NCBI RefSeq assembly: GCF_022647665.1
Contig: NZ_CP071872.1
Location: 186,001 to 250,000, forward strand
Length of the DNA stretch: 64,000 bases
Direction: 5' to 3'
From: Streptomyces formicae
Lineage (GTDB): Bacteria; Actinomycetota; Actinomycetes; Streptomycetales; Streptomycetaceae
Below, in pieces: positions 32,300 through 40,387 of this stretch. The stretch's first letter is position 1; the number at the start of each line of letters is the position of its first letter. The notes beneath the pieces were generated by a model. The model was given only the letters and a program-made list of their open reading frames with translations, made no database searches and was not told the DNA's origin. The position numbers and the translations under genes were made by a program.

Positions 32300-33483
32300 T
32301 CCCCGCGCCGAGCGTCACCACCGGCGGAGCGAACGCCGGGACACCCGACGCCGGGACACTCGACGCCGGGACACCCGATACGACCGGTCCCGAGCCCGAT
32401 GCGACCGGCCCCGAGCCCGGCGCGCCCGGAAAGGACCGGCTCGCCTCCCGCGGGACCCTGGCGCTGACGTGCGCCCTGCTGCTCGCCGTCCTCCTCGCCT
32501 CCGTCGTCGTGGCCATCGGCCTGGGCTCCGCCGTGATCACGCCGGGGGAGACCGCCCGCTATCTGTGGGCGGCCCTCAGCGGCGGGCGCATCGGCGCGGA
32601 CGAGGTCACGACGTACCAGATCATCTGGCAGATCCGCACGCCACGGGTGCTGCTGGCGGCGCTCGTCGGCGCGGGGCTGAGCGCGGTCGGCGTCGCCATC
32701 CAGGCGATGGTCCGCAACGCCCTCGCCGACCCCTTCGTCCTCGGCGTCTCCTCCGGTGCCTCCGTCGGCGCCGTCGGCGTCACGGTCACCGGCGGACTGG
32801 CCGCGCTGGGCATCTACGCGGTCTCCGCGGGCGCCTTCATAGGCGCGCTGGTCGCCTCGTTCCTGGTGTACGCCGCCTCCGCGAGCCGGGGCGGCGGGCT
32901 CTCGCCGCTGCGACTCGTCCTGACGGGAGTGGCCATGTCACTGGGGTTCCAGGCGGTCATGAGCGTGATCATCTACTTCGCTCCGGACAGCGAGGCGACC
33001 AGCATGGTCCTGTACTGGACGATGGGCAGCTTCGGCGCCGCGACCTGGGGCGCGCTCCCCGTCGTCTCCGTGGCCGCACTGCTCGGTATCGCCGTGCTGT
33101 ACCGGTACGGCAGGGCGCTGGACGTCATGACCCTCGGCGACGAGACCGCCGCAAGCCTGGGCATCAGCCCGGACCGGCACCGCAAGGGCCTGCTCGTCCT
33201 CGTCTCGCTCGTCACCGGCGTGATGGTCGCCGTCAGCGGCGCCGTCAGCTTCGTCGGGCTCGTCATGCCCCATGTGGTGCGCATGGCCGTCGGGGCCGGC
33301 CACGCCCGGGTGCTGGCCGTGGCCCCGCTCGTCGGGGCGGTCTTCATGGTCTGGGTGGACCTCGCGTCGCGGACCCTGGTGGCCCCCCGCGAGCTGCCGC
33401 TGGGCGCCATCACCGCACTCGTGGGCGTACCGGTCTTCATCGCGCTGATGCGCCGCAAGGCCGCCGTGTTCGGGGGACGTTGA
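32296..33483 (+). CDS. FecCD-family ABC permease
   Basis: 395 aa from GTG 32296. An unusual 50-residue N-terminal tail rich in Thr, Pro, Asp and Gly repeats precedes nine or ten membrane helices. BtuC/FecCD motifs are RTPRVLLAALVGAGLSAVGV, MVRNALADPFVLGVSSGAS, GDETAASLGISPDRHRK (coupling region) and SGAVSFVGLVMPHVVRM. It imports metal-chelate complexes with the ATPase and binding protein that follow. Only one permease gene is present, so it likely forms a homodimer. Confidence 0.93.
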   Translation: MIPAPSVTTGGANAGTPDAGTLDAGTPDTTGPEPDATGPEPGAPGKDRLASRGTLALTCALLLAVLLASVVVAIGLGSAVITPGETARYLWAALSGGRIGADEVTTYQIIWQIRTPRVLLAALVGAGLSAVGVAIQAMVRNALADPFVLGVSSGASVGAVGVTVTGGLAALGIYAVSAGAFIGALVASFLVYAASASRGGGLSPLRLVLTGVAMSLGFQAVMSVIIYFAPDSEATSMVLYWTMGSFGAATWGALPVVSVAALLGIAVLYRYGRALDVMTLGDETAASLGISPDRHRKGLLVLVSLVTGVMVAVSGAVSFVGLVMPHVVRMAVGAGHARVLAVAPLVGAVFMVWVDLASRTLVAPRELPLGAITALVGVPVFIALMRRKAAVFGGR

Positions 33484-33484
33484 G

Positions 33485-34258
33485 ATGAGACTGGCACTCG
33501 ACGGACTCACGGTGGTGACCGACGGCAGGAGCCTCGTCCGCGACCTCTCCCTGGAGGTGGCCGCCGGCCAGGTCGTGGGCCTGGTCGGGCCGAACGGCAG
33601 CGGCAAGTCCACCGCCCTGCGCTGCGTCTACCGGGCGCTGCGCCCCAGCTCCGGCACGGTGTGGCTGGGCGAGGACGACCTCACCCGGCTGACGCTGCGC
33701 CGCAGCGCGCAACTGGTCGCCGCCATGGCCCAGGACGGCTCCGTCGACCTCGACTTCACCGTCGAAGAGGTCGTCGCGCTCGGACGGGCGCCCCATCTGC
33801 GGGGCAACCAGGCGCTCAGCAGCCGCGAACAGGAGCTGTGCGCACGGTCGATGGACCGGCTCGGCATCCGCCACCTCGCCCGGCGCGGGGTCCTCACGCT
33901 CTCGGGCGGCGAACGGCAGCGCGTCCTGCTGGCCCGCGCCCTCGTCCAGGAACCGCAGGTCCTGGTGCTCGACGAGCCGACCAACCACCTCGACGTACGC
34001 CATCAGGTCGAGCTGCTCTCCCTGCTGCGCGGCTCGGGACTCACCGTCCTCGTCGTGCTCCACGACCTCAACCTCGCCGCTGCCGCCTGCGACCGGCTCG
34101 GCGTGCTCTCCCAAGGGCGCCTGGTGACCACCGGCACCCCTGAGGAGGTGCTCACGCCCGGACTCGTCGAGGACGTGTTCGGCGTCCGGGCAAGCGTCGT
34201 CCGCCACCCGCTGACGGGTGATCCGCAGCTGCTGTACGCGATCGCCCCCACCCCTTGA
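33485..34258 (+). CDS. FepC-type ABC transporter ATPase
   Basis: 257 aa. Walker A GPNGSGKST, Q-loop MAQDGSVD, signature LSGGERQRVLLARAL, Walker B VLVLDEPTNHLD and switch His in VLHDLNLAAA. C-terminal segment (VTTGTPEEVLTPGLVEDVFG) is typical of siderophore/cobalamin importers. It starts one base after the permease stop and powers uptake of the metal complex. Confidence 0.95.
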   Translation: MRLALDGLTVVTDGRSLVRDLSLEVAAGQVVGLVGPNGSGKSTALRCVYRALRPSSGTVWLGEDDLTRLTLRRSAQLVAAMAQDGSVDLDFTVEEVVALGRAPHLRGNQALSSREQELCARSMDRLGIRHLARRGVLTLSGGERQRVLLARALVQEPQVLVLDEPTNHLDVRHQVELLSLLRGSGLTVLVVLHDLNLAAAACDRLGVLSQGRLVTTGTPEEVLTPGLVEDVFGVRASVVRHPLTGDPQLLYAIAPTP

Positions 34259-34272
34259 AAGGCACATCTCGC

Positions 34273-35286
34273 ATGTCCACAAACCGCTCCTCCGGCCCGG
34301 TGCGGCAGCGCGCCGCCCTCGGCTCCGCCCTCGCCGCCACGCTGCTGCTCAGCGGCTGCGGCGCCGAGGTCGAACCCGACGCCGCCAAGGCGTCAGGGAA
34401 GACCACCGTCCAGCGGTGCGGCGAGCCGGTCGACTACACGGTCCCCGAGCGCGCGGTCGCCTACGAAGGCGGCAGCGCCGACAAGCTCTTCAGCCTGGGG
34501 CTGACCGAGCACGTGCACGGGTACGTCATGCCGCCCGCGAACCCGCCGGTGAGCGAATCCCCCTGGGCGGCCGAGTACGCCGAGGTGAAGATGCTCAGTG
34601 ACGACCTCCTCAACAAGGAGGTCGTCGTGGAGGCCAAGTCCGACTTCGTGGTCGCGGGCTGGAACTCCGGCTTCAAGGACGAGCGGGGCATCACCCCCGA
34701 GATCCTGGACAAGCTCGGCATCCAGAGCTTCATGCACACGGAGAGCTGCTTCAACTACCCCAAGTACCCCGAGAAGGTCACCCCGTTCGAGGCCCTCTAC
34801 ACCGACCTCGACCGGCTCGGCAGGATCTTCAAGGCCGAGAAGAAGGCCGACGAGGTCGTCGGCGGCCTGAAGAAGCGTGTCGAGGCCGTCAGGGCGAAGG
34901 CCCCCAAGGGCGAGCCGGTGCCCGTCTTCCTCTACGACTCGGGCACCGACCAGCCCTTCACCGCCGGCAACCAGGTGCCGCCCAACGACATCATCAGGAC
35001 CGCGGGCGGCCGGAACGTCTTCGACGGTCTCGACCAGCGCTGGACCCAGGTCAACTGGGAATCCGTCGCCAAGGCCGAGCCCGAGGTCGTCATCATCCTC
35101 GACTACGGCGACCTGCCCGCCGAGAAGAAGATCGACTTCCTGAAGAAGTCCCCTCACACCAGGGAGCTGCCCGCCGTCAAGAAGGACAACTTCTTCGTCC
35201 TCGACTACAACGAGGGGATCAGCGGGCCGCGGAACATCGACGGTCTGGAGAAGTTCGCGGCGTATCTGCGCTCGCTGGACCGCTGA
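34273..35286 (+). CDS. FecB-type substrate-binding lipoprotein
   Basis: 337 aa from ATG 34273 with GAAAGG upstream. Signal peptide with lipobox LLLSGC (Cys near residue 28) anchors it to the outer face of the membrane. The two lobes of the PeriBP fold are visible: YTVPERAVAYEGGSADKLFS, VEAKSDFVVAGWNSGFKD, VPVFLYDSGTD, and EPEVVIILDYGD. No close resemblance to the ferrioxamine binders; the ligand is probably the operon's own product. Its last 68 bp overlap the convergent MMPL gene. Confidence 0.92.
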   Translation: MSTNRSSGPVRQRAALGSALAATLLLSGCGAEVEPDAAKASGKTTVQRCGEPVDYTVPERAVAYEGGSADKLFSLGLTEHVHGYVMPPANPPVSESPWAAEYAEVKMLSDDLLNKEVVVEAKSDFVVAGWNSGFKDERGITPEILDKLGIQSFMHTESCFNYPKYPEKVTPFEALYTDLDRLGRIFKAEKKADEVVGGLKKRVEAVRAKAPKGEPVPVFLYDSGTDQPFTAGNQVPPNDIIRTAGGRNVFDGLDQRWTQVNWESVAKAEPEVVIILDYGDLPAEKKIDFLKKSPHTRELPAVKKDNFFVLDYNEGISGPRNIDGLEKFAAYLRSLDR

Positions 35287-37330
35287 GGGCGCTGAAGAGG
35301 CGGCCGGGCCACCAGAACCAGCGGCCCAGGTCCAGGGCGAGGGCGGGCACGAGGACGGTGCGGACCAGGAAGGTGTCGAGCAGGACGCCGATGCCCACGA
35401 GCACGCCCATCTGCGCCATGGTCACCAGCGGCAGCCCGGCGAAGACCGCGAAGGTGGCGGCGAGGACGACACCGGCCGAGGTGATGACGCCGCCCGTGCT
35501 GGTCAGACCCTCCAGCACACCGCGGGCGTGGCCCAGCCGGGCCGCCTCTTCCCGTACCCGGTGCATCAGGAAGATGTTGTAGTCGATGCCCAGGGCGACG
35601 AGGAAGACGAAGCCCAGCAGGGGGATCGACCGGTCCATGCCCGCGAAGCCGAAGACGTGCTCGAAGAGGAGGTTCGAGGCGCCGAGTGCCGCGAAGAACG
35701 AGACGACGACCGTGGCGAGCAGCAGCAGCGGGGCGACCAGGGCACGCAGCAGCCAGATCAGGACGAGCAGGACGACGGCGAGGACGGCCGGGATGACCGT
35801 CGTCAGGTCGCGGTCGGTCGCGCGCTGGGTGTCCAGGGTCTGGGCCGTGGTGCCGCCGACGAGCGCGTCCGCGCCGTCGACCCGGTGCACGGCGGTGCGC
35901 AGGCCGTCGATGGCGTCCTTGGCCGCCCGGCTGTCCGGGACGTCCTTCAACACCACGGAGAGGGTGGCGAGTTCACCGTCAGCGGTGCGCTCGCCGTCCT
36001 CGACCCGGGCGACGCCGTCCACCTCGGAGGCCGCGGCCTTGACCTCGGAGACCGTCGCGGCGCGCGTGACGATCTGCGCGGGGTCGGAGGCGCCCGACGG
36101 GTAGTGCGCGGAGATCCGCTCCTGGGCGACGACCGACTCCGGCTTCTCCTGGAACATCTCGGACTGCTGCAGACCCATGGTGATCCCGGCGGCGCTGAGC
36201 GCGAGGACGCCGGTGACGGCGAGGGACATCATCCAGGACCAGCGGGGGCGGCGGGCGACGGCGGCTCCGATACGGGACCAGACGGTGTCGGCCTTGCGGG
36301 CCGGGGTGCCGTACGCCGGTACGAACGGCCAGAAGACCCAGCGGCCCGCGATCACCAGTAGCGCCGGCAGGACGGTGAGCATGGCGAGGAGGCCGCAGAG
36401 CACGCCCACGGCGCCGACCAGTCCGATGGAGCGCGAGGAGTCGAGGTCGGCGAGGGAGAGGCACACGAGTCCTGCGGCGATGGTGCCGGCGGAGGCGAGG
36501 ACCGCGGGCCCCGAGCGGCGCAGCGCGAGCTGCATGGCCTCGTGCCGGTCCTCGTGGCGGTGCAGTTCCTCGCGGTAGCGGGCGATGAGCAGGAGCGCGT
36601 AGTCCGTGCCGACGCCGAAGACGAGCACCATCAGGATGCCCGAACTCTGCGGATTGACGGGCAGGTCGGCATACCGGGCGAGCAGATAGGTGCCCACCTG
36701 GGTGAGGACCGCGGCGAAGCCGACCGCCAGCAGCGGGAAGAGCCAGAGGACCGGGCTGCGGTAAGTGATCAGCAGCAGGACGGCCACGACGAGTCCGGTG
36801 GCGATCATCAGGGTGGAGTCGAGCGTGTCGAAGACCGCGACCTGGTCGGTGAGCGACCCGGCCGGTCCGCCGACGGCGACGTCCACGCCCGGTGGTGCGC
36901 CGGCTGCCGCGATCCCGCGCAGTTCGTCGATCGTGCCGGTGATGTCGTCCCCTTCGGTGGAGAGCGGGACGACGGTCATCAGGGCCTTGCCGTCCTCGGA
37001 CGGGAAGGGAGGCGAGATCTGCTCGCCCTCGGCCGCGAACTCGGCGAAGGCGGTGCGGTCGGCGGCGGCCTTCGGCTGCGCGCCCCCGCCGGTGTAGACG
37101 ACGACGGCGGGCATGACCGCGTCCGTACGGAACCTCTCCAGCTCGGTGTTGACCAGCGCCGATTCGGCCCCGCTCGGGAGGAAGGCGTTGGCGCTGGTGT
37201 CCTCGACCTCGCCGAGTTTCCCCGCGAGGGGGCCGAGCGCGACGGCGAGGACCAGCCAGGCCACGAGGACGAGGTACTTGGTGCGGCGGCCACCTGGGGC
37301 GCCTGCCGCGCGCCTGAGCAGCGCGTTCAT
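35219..37330 (-). CDS. MMPL/RND-family transporter
   Basis: 703 aa from ATG 37330 with AGGAGAC upstream. Twelve spans in two halves, each preceded by a large extracytoplasmic loop. MMPL motifs are GVGTDYALLLIARYREEL and GIDYNIFLMHRVREEA, supplying the Asp-Tyr pairs of the proton relay. Actinobacterial MMPL proteins export lipids, polyketides or drugs. A winged-helix repressor and a small membrane protein lie upstream on the same strand and may regulate it. The C-terminal 22 residues overlap the binding-protein gene. Confidence 0.93.
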   Translation of the reverse strand: MNALLRRAAGAPGGRRTKYLVLVAWLVLAVALGPLAGKLGEVEDTSANAFLPSGAESALVNTELERFRTDAVMPAVVVYTGGGAQPKAAADRTAFAEFAAEGEQISPPFPSEDGKALMTVVPLSTEGDDITGTIDELRGIAAAGAPPGVDVAVGGPAGSLTDQVAVFDTLDSTLMIATGLVVAVLLLITYRSPVLWLFPLLAVGFAAVLTQVGTYLLARYADLPVNPQSSGILMVLVFGVGTDYALLLIARYREELHRHEDRHEAMQLALRRSGPAVLASAGTIAAGLVCLSLADLDSSRSIGLVGAVGVLCGLLAMLTVLPALLVIAGRWVFWPFVPAYGTPARKADTVWSRIGAAVARRPRWSWMMSLAVTGVLALSAAGITMGLQQSEMFQEKPESVVAQERISAHYPSGASDPAQIVTRAATVSEVKAAASEVDGVARVEDGERTADGELATLSVVLKDVPDSRAAKDAIDGLRTAVHRVDGADALVGGTTAQTLDTQRATDRDLTTVIPAVLAVVLLVLIWLLRALVAPLLLLATVVVSFFAALGASNLLFEHVFGFAGMDRSIPLLGFVFLVALGIDYNIFLMHRVREEAARLGHARGVLEGLTSTGGVITSAGVVLAATFAVFAGLPLVTMAQMGVLVGIGVLLDTFLVRTVLVPALALDLGRWFWWPGRLFSALSGPASADTPRTSPDRRCSAAR

Positions 37331-37470
37331 GAGTAGTCTCCTGAGTGGGGAGTACGGCCGGCTCGGCCGGCGAAGGGCGTACGGGACCCGCACCACGGCG
37401 CTGAGAGGTGTCACGACCTGCCGTGGTGTCCGGGTTGGTGCCTGGAAAAGGTGTTCTCCGGCGCAGGCCC

Positions 37471-37500
37471 TACGGCCGGGAGTTGCCGCTCCCGGCCGTA
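37471..37500. other. Perfect 12 bp-stem hairpin upstream of MMPL gene
   Basis: TACGGCCGGGAG (37471-37482) and its exact complement (37489-37500) enclose a 6-base loop. It lies in the 398 bp between the MMPL gene and the small membrane protein gene. With no T-tract, it could be a factor-independent terminator for the minus-strand gene upstream, or one edge of the palindromic element beside it. Confidence 0.6.
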
Positions 37501-37504
37501 GGTC

Positions 37505-37701
37505 GTGTCTTCGAAGTCCCGTCTGCCCGGCGGCGTCTGGCACGCACTCCCCCGTAGCCCTTCGGGCACGGGAGGTGCCCCCACGCCGCGTTGTCGTCGG
37601 TCGCCGATGCTCCGCATGGACTCCCTCCTCCGCCTTGCGATCGCACGCACCAGACGCCGCCGGGCCCGCCCTTCAGGCGGACGACGCTACTTCGAAGACA
37701 C
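37505..37701. repeat. About 200 bp palindromic element (MITE-like)
   Basis: Outer arms GTGTCTTCGAAGT (37505-37517) and its complement (37689-37701), and inner arms CCCGGCGGCGTCTGG (37526-37540) and its complement (37650-37664), fold the whole segment into one long stem. The middle carries a copy of the short GC-rich palindrome also found in tnpB (37544-37583). It has no gene of its own. I recall near-identical sequences in other Streptomyces intergenic regions, so it is probably a dispersed, non-autonomous element. Confidence 0.7.
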
Positions 37702-37728
37702 TCCCTAGGCATCGCGCGCGGACACCTC

Positions 37729-37986
37729 CTAGTCGATGGAGCGCATCATCTTCTCCATCGAGGCGATCGAGGTACGGGCCTGTGTGAGCTCCTCCAGCGT
37801 GCGCCGGTGCAGCTCGACGTTGTCCTCCAGCAGCTCGGCGTACTTCGCGGCGAGCTGCCTGTACTGCTCCTCGCGGGCCGCGAGCATCCGGGCCCGCCAG
37901 GTCGCGGCGGTCTGCCAGACGACCACGATCAGGAAGGTGAAGACACCGCCGGCACCGACCACTCCCGCCCAGTCCGCTCCGCTCAT
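37729..37986 (-). CDS. Small membrane-anchored coiled-coil protein
   Basis: 85 aa. One membrane span (residues about 8-30, AGVVGAGGVFTFLIVVVWQT) followed by a charged helix with heptads (YRQLAAKYAELLEDNVELHRRTLEEL). It starts in the ATGA overlap at the end of the winged-helix regulator gene, so the two are translated together. It may hold or tune the regulator at the membrane; there is no named family I can give. Confidence 0.75.
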   Translation of the reverse strand: MSGADWAGVVGAGGVFTFLIVVVWQTAATWRARMLAAREEQYRQLAAKYAELLEDNVELHRRTLEELTQARTSIASMEKMMRSID

Positions 37987-38336
37987 TTCGCCTTCTCCTT
38001 CACGGTCTCGTCCTCTTCGGTGATCGTCCGGGCCGCGGCCGCGACGACGTCGGGGGTCAGCGTGTAGGCGAAGGGTGTGATCTCGAAGTACTTCATGGCC
38101 TTGCCGTCCTCCGCCAGCTCCAGCGAACCGGTGACCAGTCCGGCGGCTTCCAGCCGCTGGAGATGCATGTGGAGCAGCGGACGGCCGATCCCCAGCTCGC
38201 GGGCGAGCCGGCTGACGTAGTTCCGGCCTCCCGAGACGAGAGCCGCCACGATCCGCAGCCGGTGCGGGTTGCCGAGCGCAGCGAACACCTTCAGCAGCTC
38301 GTCCCCGGTCGGTTGCGGGTCCGGGACCTGAGCCAT
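37983..38336 (-). CDS. ArsR-like winged-helix regulator
   Basis: 117 aa. Winged helix about residues 12-80 (VFAALGNPHRLRIVAALVSG, YVSRLARELGIGRPLLHMHL, RLEAAGLVTGS). No Cys/His metal site. Two TGTCA-N8-TGACA operators lie just upstream of the start, so it should repress itself and the coiled-coil gene, perhaps also the MMPL transporter. Confidence 0.87.
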   Translation of the reverse strand: MAQVPDPQPTGDELLKVFAALGNPHRLRIVAALVSGGRNYVSRLARELGIGRPLLHMHLQRLEAAGLVTGSLELAEDGKAMKYFEITPFAYTLTPDVVAAAARTITEEDETVKEKAK

Positions 38337-38357
38337 CGCGACACCCTTCGTACCTAC

Positions 38358-38408
38358 CTGTCAGTCAAGGCTGACAGTACCCCCGACACCTGTCAAAGAA
38401 GACTGACA
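38358..38408. promoter_or_regulatory. Paired TGTCA-N8-TGACA operators
   Basis: Two identical dyads, TGTCA (38359) with TGACA (38372) and TGTCA (38391) with TGACA (38404), lie exactly 32 bp apart, three helical turns, in the promoter of the winged-helix gene. The first extends to CTGTCAG/CTGACAG. The upstream dyad contains a TTGACA -35 element read on the minus strand. Confidence 0.7.
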
Positions 38409-38489
38409 CATCTCAGGGATAGCTAAGGGGTGCCTCGGTGGATCTCGGGGTTGCGTCAGGGGTGTGCGGCGCGCGGGAAGGCGCCGTGG

Positions 38490-39128
38490 TCAGCAGGTGA
38501 CGCAGCAGCCCTTGCCCCGCCAGGCGTCGCGGCCTTCCTTCACGGCGATGGCGGCGATGGCGAGGGCCGCGATCGGGTCGGCCCAGGACCAGCCGAAGGC
38601 GGCGTTGAGGGCCAGGCCGACGAGGAGCACGGCGGACAGGTAGGTGCACAGCAGGGTCTGCCGGGAGTCCGCGACCGCGCTGGCGGAGCCGAGTTCACGT
38701 CCGGCACGGCGCTGGGCGGCGGACAGGACCGGCATGACCGCCAGGGAGAGTGCGGCGAGCACGATGCCGGGGGCGGAGGGTGCGGCTTCGCCGGTGCCGG
38801 CCAGGGCGCGCAGGGCGTCGACGGTGACGTACGCGGACAGGGCGAAGAACGAGAGCGCGATGATGCGCAGGGCTGTCTTCTCGCGGGCTTCGCGCACGGC
38901 GTGGTCGCGGGTGGAGAACTGCCAGGCGACCGCGGCCGCGGAGGAGACCTCGATGACGGAGTCCAGGCCGAAGCCGATCAGCGCGGTGGAGGAGGCGAGA
39001 GCGCCGGCGGTGAGGGCCACGACCGCCTCGACGGCGTTGTACGCGATGGTCGTGGCGACCAGGAGCCGGATGCGCCGGGCGAGCGCGTCGCGCCGCGTCG
39101 GGGACGGGCCCAGGGACAACGCGGCCAT
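38490..39128 (-). CDS. Cation diffusion facilitator (CDF)-type metal efflux protein
   Basis: 212 aa with six spans. The first metal site motif LIGFGLDSVIEVSSA is like the HxxxD/DxxxD site of CDF proteins, and FGWSWADPIAALAIA provides the second (usual HxxxD replaced by WADPI). The usual cytoplasmic C-terminal domain is absent; instead the chain ends GKGCCVTC, four residues with three cysteines that could bind a soft metal. Its start overlaps the stop of the upstream repressor by one base (TGATG). Confidence 0.85.
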   Translation of the reverse strand: MAALSLGPSPTRRDALARRIRLLVATTIAYNAVEAVVALTAGALASSTALIGFGLDSVIEVSSAAAVAWQFSTRDHAVREAREKTALRIIALSFFALSAYVTVDALRALAGTGEAAPSAPGIVLAALSLAVMPVLSAAQRRAGRELGSASAVADSRQTLLCTYLSAVLLVGLALNAAFGWSWADPIAALAIAAIAVKEGRDAWRGKGCCVTC

Positions 39129-39475
39129 CAGCAGCGTCCCTTGTCGTCGGCGTCGGCGTCGGCGTCGGCACAGGTGCGGTCGGTCTCGACGGCCAGTACG
39201 GCGGTGCGCAGATCGTCCAGGGCGTGGCCGAGGCGTTCGTCGGCCAGCTCGTAGCGGGTGCGGCGGCCGTCAGGCACGGTGACCACGAGGCCGCAGTCGC
39301 GCAGGCACGCCAGATGGTTCGACAGCCGGGTGCGCGAGATGCCGAGGGCGTCGGCCAGGTCGGCGGGGTAGGCGGGGGCCTCACGCAGGGCGAGCAGGAG
39401 CCGGCAGCGGATCGGGTCGGCGAGCGCGCGGCCGAAACGGGCCAGCACCTCGATGTCGGAGGCAACGGTCAGCAC
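39128..39475 (-). CDS. ArsR/SmtB-type metal-responsive repressor (CmtR-like)
   Basis: 115 aa from GTG 39475. The winged helix spans about residues 8-80 (FGRALADPIRCRLLLALREA, ADALGISRTRLSNHLACLRD). Cysteines at about 22 and 58 fit CmtR-type sensing of Cd/Pb, and the tail is DRTCADADADADDKGRC, another cysteine pair. Directly coupled to the CDF exporter. A perfect 38 bp palindrome lies 8 bp upstream of the start. Confidence 0.87.
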   Translation of the reverse strand: MLTVASDIEVLARFGRALADPIRCRLLLALREAPAYPADLADALGISRTRLSNHLACLRDCGLVVTVPDGRRTRYELADERLGHALDDLRTAVLAVETDRTCADADADADDKGRC

Positions 39476-39483
39476 GCCACTGA

Positions 39484-39521
39484 CAGTACAAGGTTTCCTG
39501 AATTCAGGAAACCTTGTACTG
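39484..39521. promoter_or_regulatory. Perfect 38 bp palindromic operator
   Basis: CAGTACAAGGTTTCCTGAA (39484-39502) is followed directly by its exact reverse complement to 39521, with no mismatch and no spacer. It is 8 bp upstream of the repressor start, on the only obvious promoter side of the repressor-exporter pair. Length is about one and a half to two ordinary ArsR operators. If transcribed it would also form a 19 bp hairpin next to the start codon. Confidence 0.85.
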
Positions 39522-39632
39522 AGGCAGGTCCGCGATGGGCGAGCGGCGGCGGGGCCGTACGCATCGGCGCAGGCCCCGCCTCCCCCGGACCGCCCGGAGG
39601 CACCGACCGCCGCCGAGCCGCCGACCCGCGGC

Positions 39633-40325
39633 TCAGGCGGCGGGCCTGAACTCCGCGCCCAGCTCGCGAAATACGGCCCCGTTGAAGGCAAAGGCGCGGT
39701 TGCACTCCTCGACGATGCGCGCCTTCTCCAGGTCGTCCACCGCGACCGCGTCCAGCAGTGCGCGGTACTCCCGCTTGAACGCCGCCGGATTCGCCACGCC
39801 CTCGAAGACGTAGAACCGCACCCCGTCGCCCTTGTGCGCGAAACCCCACGCCTTCTCCGCCGCGTCCCGGATGATCTGACCGCCCGACAGGTCGCCCAGG
39901 TACCGGGTGTAGTGGTGGGCGACGTATCCCGCCGGCCAGGTCCGGGCGCACTCCTCGATCCGCGCCGCGTACGCCAGCGTCGCCGGCAGCGCGTCGATCG
40001 TCTCGCGCCGGCCGGCGCCCCGCAGGTGGGCGAGGTCGCGCTCGATCTCGGCCACCCGGAACAGCTCGGGCCGGACGAACGGACCCGCCACCGGGTCGTC
40101 GGCCAGCGCGTGTGCCGATTCCTCCAGTGCCCGGTAGACGAACCACAGTTGCTCGGTGTAGCGCACGTACGCCTCCGGGCCGAGCCTGCCGCCCAGCATG
40201 TCGCTCATGAACCCGGAGTTCTCCGCTTCGCTGTGCTGGTCGTGCGACGCGGTGCGGATCCGCACCGAGAACGGTGTCGCGTCCGCGAAGGCGGTGAGGG
40301 CGGCAGGTGCGGCAGTGGCTTTCAC
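39633..40325 (-). CDS. Biliverdin-producing haem oxygenase
   Basis: 230 aa from GTG 40325 (GGAGG 5 bp upstream); ATG 40337 would add four residues. The proximal haem-ligand segment is RTASHDQHSEAENSGFM, and the distal helix has YLGDLSGGQIIRDAA with the flexible Gly pair. It opens the haem ring to biliverdin, CO and Fe2+. It is the last gene of a minus-strand set led by two secreted surface proteins under an iron box, so it should release iron from imported haem. Confidence 0.92.
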   Translation of the reverse strand: MKATAAPAALTAFADATPFSVRIRTASHDQHSEAENSGFMSDMLGGRLGPEAYVRYTEQLWFVYRALEESAHALADDPVAGPFVRPELFRVAEIERDLAHLRGAGRRETIDALPATLAYAARIEECARTWPAGYVAHHYTRYLGDLSGGQIIRDAAEKAWGFAHKGDGVRFYVFEGVANPAAFKREYRALLDAVAVDDLEKARIVEECNRAFAFNGAVFRELGAEFRPAA

Positions 40326-40352
40326 AGGGGCCTCCATGGGGGCGAGAAGGGT

Positions 40353-40373
40353 TTGCCGACAAATTGTCGGCAA
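40353..40373. other. 10-1-10 palindrome before haem oxygenase
   Basis: TTGCCGACAA-A-TTGTCGGCAA is a perfect 21 bp palindrome between the LAATG surface-protein gene and the haem oxygenase start. It may be an operator for a separate regulator or a hairpin that lowers read-through; it does not resemble the iron box upstream. Confidence 0.6.
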
Positions 40374-40387
40374 CATCGGAAGGATGG

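Noticed and set aside
39128..39180. Stem or attachment site from the GTCGGC repeat
   Set aside because: It is the codon repeat for the DADADADD tail of the CmtR-like repressor.
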